Of a stretch of DNA of 64,000 bases, positions 59,812 to 64,000 are shown one piece after another (within the stretch, counting starts at the first letter, position 1; every line of letters begins with the position of its first letter). The notes under the pieces are model-generated. The model was not told the origin of the DNA, made no database searches, and saw nothing but the letters and a program-made list of their open reading frames with translations. This stretch comes from Bacteroidetes bacterium UBA7674. GTDB lineage: Bacteria > Bacteroidota > Bacteroidia > Chitinophagales > Chitinophagaceae. A program made the translations under genes and the position numbers. The stretch lies in the NCBI GenBank assembly GCA_002483105.1, contig DLHG01000015.1:1-64000 (forward strand), read 5' to 3'.

Positions 59812-60458
59812 TTAGGGATATTTATACTCCAATCTCCTTTAAAAAAAACCTCTGTTTTCCCTTCCACAAGCTGTAAGACATATTCAATGTCTTTAACTGA
59901 TAATAAATGAAATAATTTAGTGATGTTGATTTTTTCTTTAAGATTATAATTGGTCAATACATTCTCCAGATTTTTCAAGCTATAGTTCATTGCTTTTTTT
60001 TCATACTCAAGCACTTCTGCTTTTTTTGCAGGCACACCATAATAATCCTCTGTACCAAATTGATATGAATCCGGATCTATTTTCCACTGAGATATATGTC
60101 CGCTTATGTGTACAAGGTCAAAAGTTCTTCCGCAGATTCCTCCTACCTGTTCGATATCCTCTTCCAGGTATACGCCTGTGGTATCAGCTTTACAGGTATC
60201 AATCCCTTCTGCAGGAATTGCACGCAGTTTCCTATTTATTCTATAAACATCACCAGAAAGTTCTTTGAGCAGCTCACTATCATAAAAATATATAGGTATG
60301 CCCATGTCATTTTTGATCAATTGCTGAATATCCTTATTAAGTTTTTCCATGGTAGTAGAACTTACATTGTGTGATCTCATGAGCTGATCAAAGCAAGTGT
60401 ATGATGACATATTCAAGAATTGTTTTTTGATGTTGTTCGACTTACATTTACAATGCAT
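59802..60458 (-). CDS. HxxxH protein, ImmA/IrrE-like by pattern, first gene of the island operon
   Basis: 218 residues from ATG 60458; a start at 60410 (MSSYTCFDQ) is also reasonable, as the first 16 residues are Lys/Cys-rich and unlike the rest. Residues about 124-160 read TFDLVHISGHISQWKIDP, and a later helix is rich in acidic residues (KKAEVLEYEKKAMNYSLKNL). The spacing of two His and a downstream acidic helix recalls ImmA/IrrE zincins, but the catalytic Glu of HExxH is Ile here, so peptidase activity is doubtful; a sensor or adaptor role is possible. It overlaps the kinase-like gene by 10 bp. A perfect 24-bp palindrome ends 6 bp before its ATG. Confidence 0.7.
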   Translation of the reverse strand: MHCKCKSNNIKKQFLNMSSYTCFDQLMRSHNVSSTTMEKLNKDIQQLIKNDMGIPIYFYDSELLKELSGDVYRINRKLRAIPAEGIDTCKADTTGVYLEEDIEQVGGICGRTFDLVHISGHISQWKIDPDSYQFGTEDYYGVPAKKAEVLEYEKKAMNYSLKNLENVLTNYNLKEKINITKLFHLLSVKDIEYVLQLVEGKTEVFFKGDWSINIPKCI

Positions 60459-60464
60459 ACCTTA

Positions 60465-60488
60465 TTTTTATACTTATAAGTATAAAAA
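60465..60488. promoter_or_regulatory. Perfect 24-bp palindrome, candidate operator
   Basis: The arm TTTTTATACTTA is followed directly by its exact reverse complement, ending 6 bp before the first ATG of the island operon. A/T-rich and perfectly symmetric, it fits a dimeric repressor site covering the start region of the operon. No canonical TAnnTTTG box is visible. Next to it (about 60492-60511) lies a 10-bp direct repeat of GTTAGTA type. Confidence 0.6.
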
Positions 60489-60558
60489 ATGAGTTAGTAC
60501 TTGTTAGTAAACAAATACTCCCCGAAGGTTTAGAGACTAATGCGCCTGGGAAATGAGA

Positions 60559-60585
60559 GCCTTTATTATAAATTTCAATAAAGGC
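60559..60585. terminator. Hairpin between the LytTR gene and the island operon
   Basis: 9-bp perfect stem GCCTTTATT/AATAAAGGC with a 9-base loop, about 75 bp past the stop of the LytTR gene. There is no T run, so it is a weak or factor-dependent terminator. It separates the two leftward transcription units. Confidence 0.5.
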
Positions 60586-60660
60586 AATGACGAATATCGA
60601 CACACTTTCTGAATGTGCCCGAAACCTTTCTAAAAGATTGTTTTTCCTTTCTGAAAGATA

Positions 60661-61410
60661 TTATCGCTTCAAAAATATTAATTTATTTTTCAATATTTGT
60701 ATGAGCTCTTCGGTGGCAGGTATTTCATCACCTTTAATAAATACCGAAGACTTAAAGATCTTGTCGATCTTCAGGATGTTTATATAGTAAGATCTATGTA
60801 TCTTAAATAATGAGGGATTGGCTAATTGTTCACTTACGTGATTAGAGCTGATAGATATCCTGTGGTAGCTTTTTATATTATCTTCACCTTCATAGTATAT
60901 ATCAGAATATGCACCATTTGCTTTTATATACAGAATGTCTTTGAATAGCAATTTTACATTGATGCCGGCTTCAGTGGGAATAAAGACTCCTTCACCCGAA
61001 GCTGCAACATATGAACTGGGTAACTTTTTAAGATCATTCTCTAAATGTTTTAAAGCTAGTTCAATGGCATTTATCAGTGTAGTATCATTGAAAGGTTTTA
61101 TAAGATAGTTTTGAGGTAGCGTTTCTTTTGCATTTTCGAAAAGTTCTTTATCCTCCCATTGTGTAATAAATATAACTGGCAGATCGTATCGTTTTTTTAT
61201 GTATGCCGCGGTGGTGATTCCATCAATTTTGCCATCCAAATGGATGTCCATTAATATAAGGTCAGGACTTTCTGATTTGATAGATCTTATAGCATCTTCG
61301 CCACTTGATACTAATTCCGTAATAAGATAATTTGCTCGCTCCAATGTTATGCGTATTCGCTGCGCTGTGAGATGTTCATTTTCTACGATCAGGATCTTTA
61401 CTGTTTTCAT
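60661..61410 (-). CDS. LytTR-type response regulator
   Basis: 249 residues. The receiver has Glu10 and Glu12 in the acidic pocket (IVENEH), phosphoacceptor Asp55 (LILMDIHLDGKIDG), Thr in FITQW and Lys in YLIKPF. The LytTR domain (about 145-245) includes VKLLFKDILYIKANGAYSDIYYEG and FKIHRSYYINILKIDKI. The spelling of the receiver (MDIHLDG) is that of regulators paired with HisKA_2-type kinases, and such a kinase is encoded 9 bp upstream. They form one operon and a cognate pair. Confidence 0.93.
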   Translation of the reverse strand: MKTVKILIVENEHLTAQRIRITLERANYLITELVSSGEDAIRSIKSESPDLILMDIHLDGKIDGITTAAYIKKRYDLPVIFITQWEDKELFENAKETLPQNYLIKPFNDTTLINAIELALKHLENDLKKLPSSYVAASGEGVFIPTEAGINVKLLFKDILYIKANGAYSDIYYEGEDNIKSYHRISISSNHVSEQLANPSLFKIHRSYYINILKIDKIFKSSVFIKGDEIPATEELIQILKNKLIFLKR

Positions 61411-61419
61411 AGTAGGATA

Positions 61420-63402
61420 TTAGTTGCTGAATTCTATAGTGTGAATTGTTTCCGAATTGATACTTGTTTGCTTCCATTTTCCTTTTATTTGCCTGGTTAA
61501 CGTTTCTACGAGAAATAGCCCAAGACCGCTTTTTTTTGTTCGTGCAGCATCAATATCCCATTTTTTGCAATTATCCCTTATTTCTAAAATGCAGTTATTG
61601 TTTTTCTGAGTAAAAATTATCTCAATTAATGGTGATGATGTTCCCACTTCCGCATATTTAAATATATTGGTAATTAGCTCGTTCAGTATCAATCCAAGCG
61701 GGATAGCTTTGTCAACACTTATATTTGATTTTTGAATATTAAGGTTAATATTAAAGATAGTAGAACGGAATTCATATGCATGCACAAGGTTTTCCATAAG
61801 TGTTGTGACAAAATTCTTTAGCTCAATTATACCACTATATCCTTTTTGATACAAAAGAGTGTGTATGATATTCATGGACTCTACCCTGTTAATAGCCGAT
61901 TGTATCATAGGCATTTGATGTGAGTCATTTATAATATCCTTTTGTAAATGAAGCATATCAGAAACTATCTGGAGATTGTTTTTTACTCTGTGGTTCAGTT
62001 CTTTCATGAGTATCTCAATTCTTTCGTTTGCCTTCTTTACTACCCGGTTTGAACGAAATAATAAAAATGATACGATGGAGAGAATGCACAGCACAATGAT
62101 CAAGAGAATAATAAGCAGCCATTGATCATCTATTTTTTCAGATTGAACTGCCTGGAACTGCTTTGCTGTAAATAATTCTCTTTCTTTTTGCTGGGTTTTA
62201 TATTTCTCATTTAAGAGGAACACAGTATCTGTCACATTATCATTAGATAAACGCTCTTTTAAAGCTAGTGCTTCCAAAGCGTACTTTGCAGATAATTTAT
62301 ATTTTCCAAACCTCGTGTATATATCTGCTCTCATAACGGCATTGTTTAACCGTTGCTTAAGAAAGCCTGAATCCGAAACAATACTATCGACATGATTTGC
62401 AAGGAGTTCAGCATTTTTTAGTTTATTCTCTGCCAGATATAGCTTAATTAATTTATTAGAAGCGGTCAGATAACCGTCTTTGTCTTTTACTCCATTTCGA
62501 AGAGCCAGAACTTTTTTAAAATAGGCTTCTGCATTACTGTATTGTCCCAGATCCGAATAAACTTCTGCAATATTGTCAATAGTTGTTGCTATGGCCTTTT
62601 TGCTAGCATTTCTTTCTTTAATTATTAATGAGTTTTTATAATTCACTAACGCTTTTGTATAATTTTTTTGAGCTCGATAGACATTTCCAATATTATTCAG
62701 TGAACTAGCAATACCGACCGAGTCTTGTTCTTTAATTCTTATTGTCAGGGCCAGGTTATGATAATGTAAGGCGTCCTGTAATTTATTTAGTTCTCTAAGT
62801 ATATTTCCTATTGTAGTGTATATATATGCGAGGTCTTTTACCGAATTTGTATTCTCTATTATTTTAGCAGCTTCCATACATAATCTAAAAGCCTCTTTAA
62901 AGTTTCCCTGTATCTTATATACTATGGCAATATTTACAAGCGCTTGAGCTATATGCTCCTGGTCCCCAGTTTTATTAAATATTTCATTAGCATTATGATA
63001 ATATTTCAGAGCACTGTCATACTCTGATTTTTCATTGTAAATGATCCCTATATTGTTGAGCACAATGCCCAGATTTTCAGAATCTGATGATTTTTTGGCC
63101 AATTCTGCAGCCATTAAGAAGTAATTTATTGCCTGCAATGAACTATCCAGCTTCACATAAATTGTGGCAATAGCTTTTTTGCTTGTTATTTGAGAAGGAA
63201 TGTCATTGATGGCAAGCGCTATTGAATCGGCCATAAAGGCATTGACAAGCCTTTCATTACCCGGTATATTATTGTCTATAGCATTGGTTATAAGACTCTC
63301 CAGATATGCCTTGGCTTTATGATTCTTCTTGTTATTCTTTTGTTGGCAACTTAGCAAGCATACCATAAGAAAGACAAGCTTAATGAGGCGCCTTAAAAAC
63401 AT
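61420..63402 (-). CDS. TPR-containing lipoprotein-type histidine kinase (HisKA_2)
   Basis: 660 residues. A signal with lipobox-like LLSC (Cys19) is followed by about seven tetratricopeptide repeats (about 70-390; for example NIGIIYNEKSEYDSALKYYHNA and NIGNVYRAQKNYTKALVNYKNS). One membrane helix (428-449) leads to the HisKA_2 motif KELNHRVKNNLQIVSDMLHLQ with His471 and a HATPase with LNELITNIFKYA and SGLGLFLVETL. The TPR part is outside the cytoplasm and probably binds a protein or peptide. This is a widespread Bacteroidota architecture. A TATTTTTG -7 box lies 20 bp before the ATG. Confidence 0.93.
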   Translation of the reverse strand: MFLRRLIKLVFLMVCLLSCQQKNNKKNHKAKAYLESLITNAIDNNIPGNERLVNAFMADSIALAINDIPSQITSKKAIATIYVKLDSSLQAINYFLMAAELAKKSSDSENLGIVLNNIGIIYNEKSEYDSALKYYHNANEIFNKTGDQEHIAQALVNIAIVYKIQGNFKEAFRLCMEAAKIIENTNSVKDLAYIYTTIGNILRELNKLQDALHYHNLALTIRIKEQDSVGIASSLNNIGNVYRAQKNYTKALVNYKNSLIIKERNASKKAIATTIDNIAEVYSDLGQYSNAEAYFKKVLALRNGVKDKDGYLTASNKLIKLYLAENKLKNAELLANHVDSIVSDSGFLKQRLNNAVMRADIYTRFGKYKLSAKYALEALALKERLSNDNVTDTVFLLNEKYKTQQKERELFTAKQFQAVQSEKIDDQWLLIILLIIVLCILSIVSFLLFRSNRVVKKANERIEILMKELNHRVKNNLQIVSDMLHLQKDIINDSHQMPMIQSAINRVESMNIIHTLLYQKGYSGIIELKNFVTTLMENLVHAYEFRSTIFNINLNIQKSNISVDKAIPLGLILNELITNIFKYAEVGTSSPLIEIIFTQKNNNCILEIRDNCKKWDIDAARTKKSGLGLFLVETLTRQIKGKWKQTSINSETIHTIEFSN

Positions 63403-63421
63403 AGCAATAATTTAGATAAGA

Positions 63422-63429
63422 CAAAAATA
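63422..63429 (-). promoter_or_regulatory. -7 box of the TPR kinase/LytTR operon
   Basis: TATTTTTG on the minus strand, a full TAnnTTTG match 20 bp before the ATG at 63402. No TTG at -33 spacing, and it directly abuts a terminator. Confidence 0.45.
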
Positions 63430-63432
63430 TAA

Positions 63433-63460
63433 AAACCATCCGTTTTTTTACGGATGGTTT
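63433..63460. terminator. Hairpin terminator of the lipoprotein gene
   Basis: 11-bp stem AAACCATCCGT/ACGGATGGTTT with a T-only loop, followed leftward by TTTATATTTTTG. It ends the leftward lipoprotein gene (stop at 63480). Confidence 0.8.
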
Positions 63461-63479
63461 CAATGGCAACAAAAACAGA

Positions 63480-63950
63480 TCATGGATTGCAATTGATAGG
63501 CCGGAGTGTATCTACCAACCTGACAATCGGGTCAAGTAAATTGATATCTTCATAAGCGCAACCATATATAGGATGTGTCATGGCCAGCGTCCAGCGTTTA
63601 GCCTTAAGGACAAAAGAACACTGACCTGTAGAATCAGTAAAACCAGATAGTGTATCAGTCCCCCCTATGATGACGACAAATGAATTAGGGAGAACGTTCC
63701 CTGCATCATTTACACAAGTGAGCATTACAATAGGATCATCGTCATCATCATCACCCCCATCTTTTGCACAAGGAGTTATCCCCCCAGTGGTAAGAATAGC
63801 GTCATGGTCGCAACCATGATCGTCTTTTTTTTTGACGAGATGGCTATTTTCAAAGGTAGGCCTTTTAACAGGTTCCTCCAGGTCATGCTTTGCGCATGAG
63901 GAGAAAATTAAAACACCAATAAGCAGAAAGTAAGTAAGGATTTTTTTCAT
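63480..63950 (-). CDS. Hypothetical lipoprotein with an Ig-like/carboxypeptidase-regulatory-type domain
   Basis: 156 residues. The signal ends in the lipobox IFSSC (Cys19). A Lys/Asp/His-rich part (KKKDDHGCDHD) and a run of six Asp (68-76 region, GGDDDDDDP) precede a beta-strand domain: VNDAGNVLPNSFVVIIGGTDT and GFTDSTGQCSFVLKAKRW, which has the G-x-T-D-x-x-G pattern of carboxypeptidase-regulatory-like Ig folds. There are several cysteines. It is probably a surface lipoprotein; function unknown. It stands alone, terminated before the TPR kinase operon, and the 50 bp to the window's end hold no recognisable promoter. Confidence 0.75.
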   Translation of the reverse strand: MKKILTYFLLIGVLIFSSCAKHDLEEPVKRPTFENSHLVKKKDDHGCDHDAILTTGGITPCAKDGGDDDDDDPIVMLTCVNDAGNVLPNSFVVIIGGTDTLSGFTDSTGQCSFVLKAKRWTLAMTHPIYGCAYEDINLLDPIVRLVDTLRPINCNP

Positions 63951-64000
63951 TATTTAAAATTTAAGAGTGAAGAATAAAAAACCAGATACCTCATTCAAGA

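Noticed and set aside
1..64000. Sigma-54 (-24/-12) promoters, sought because rpoN and an NtrC-type activator are present
   Set aside because: A TGGCAC-N5-TTGC scan by eye on both strands gave only poor matches inside coding regions (for example near 1070 and 47950), none at a credible position.
1..64000. Insertion sequences, integrases or transposases
   Set aside because: No recognisable transposase or recombinase protein and no flanking inverted repeats were found; mobility of the right-hand part rests on the tRNA fragment, gene debris and base composition only.

Overview
The window comes from a Bacteroidota chromosome, most likely a member of the Chitinophagaceae or a close relative. The signs are Bacteroidota -7 boxes (TAnnTTTG) in front of many genes, C-terminal type IX secretion (T9SS) sorting domains, lipoproteins with S-C lipoboxes, and family-restricted genes (DUF3810, DUF4142, DUF6526, HYC_CC_PP, the long IspH). 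It is very rich in signalling genes: about seven histidine kinases or kinase-like proteins and nine receiver proteins.

Layout. 1-350: three tandem leftward promoters and a structured leader of an RNA-operon type whose body lies left of the window. 453-3979: a methyltransferase, two receiver-only proteins, a 50-residue membrane protein and an FAD oxidoreductase. 3976-9945: a leftward operon rpoN, NtrC-type activator, PAS kinase, receiver-PAS-kinase hybrid, with a CA microsatellite at the activator's 5' end. 10.2-14.9 kb: a CHASE3-type kinase and stress-type genes (SDR, DUF4142, PA2169-type bundle). 15-29.4 kb: mostly housekeeping (acyl-CoA mutase, M13 peptidase, ispH, fhs, DEAD-box helicase) plus a solo RND adaptor and an atypical LuxR regulator. 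29.5-36.8 kb: small membrane proteins and a TolC/adaptor/permease/ATPase exporter followed by its own LytS/LytR-type pair. 37.1-39.7 kb: lipoprotein, membrane protein, NarX/NarL-type pair.

41.5-50.7 kb is a copper-handling locus: HYC_CC_PP protein, CxxC thioredoxin-like T9SS protein, di-heme peroxidase, HMA-AraC regulator, CopA ATPase, HMA chaperone, DUF3347 lipoprotein, and a multicopper oxidase fused to a metal-binding head and a PcoB-like tail. It ends at a minus-strand terminator next to a 3' tRNA fragment, which looks like the far attachment site of an integrated element extending to the right.

51.1-60.5 kb, visibly more AT-rich, is the most unusual part: a tight seven-gene leftward operon encoding an HxxxH protein, a 1024-residue soluble histidine-kinase-like protein, three unrecognised proteins, a receiver protein without a known output, and a receiver protein ending in a PIN nuclease. 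The operon starts behind a perfect 24-bp palindrome. I propose that it is a phosphorelay-controlled defence or conflict system, comparable in logic to Detocs (kinase, receiver without effector, receiver with toxic effector) but with a PIN effector. The window closes with a TPR histidine kinase/LytTR pair and a lipoprotein.
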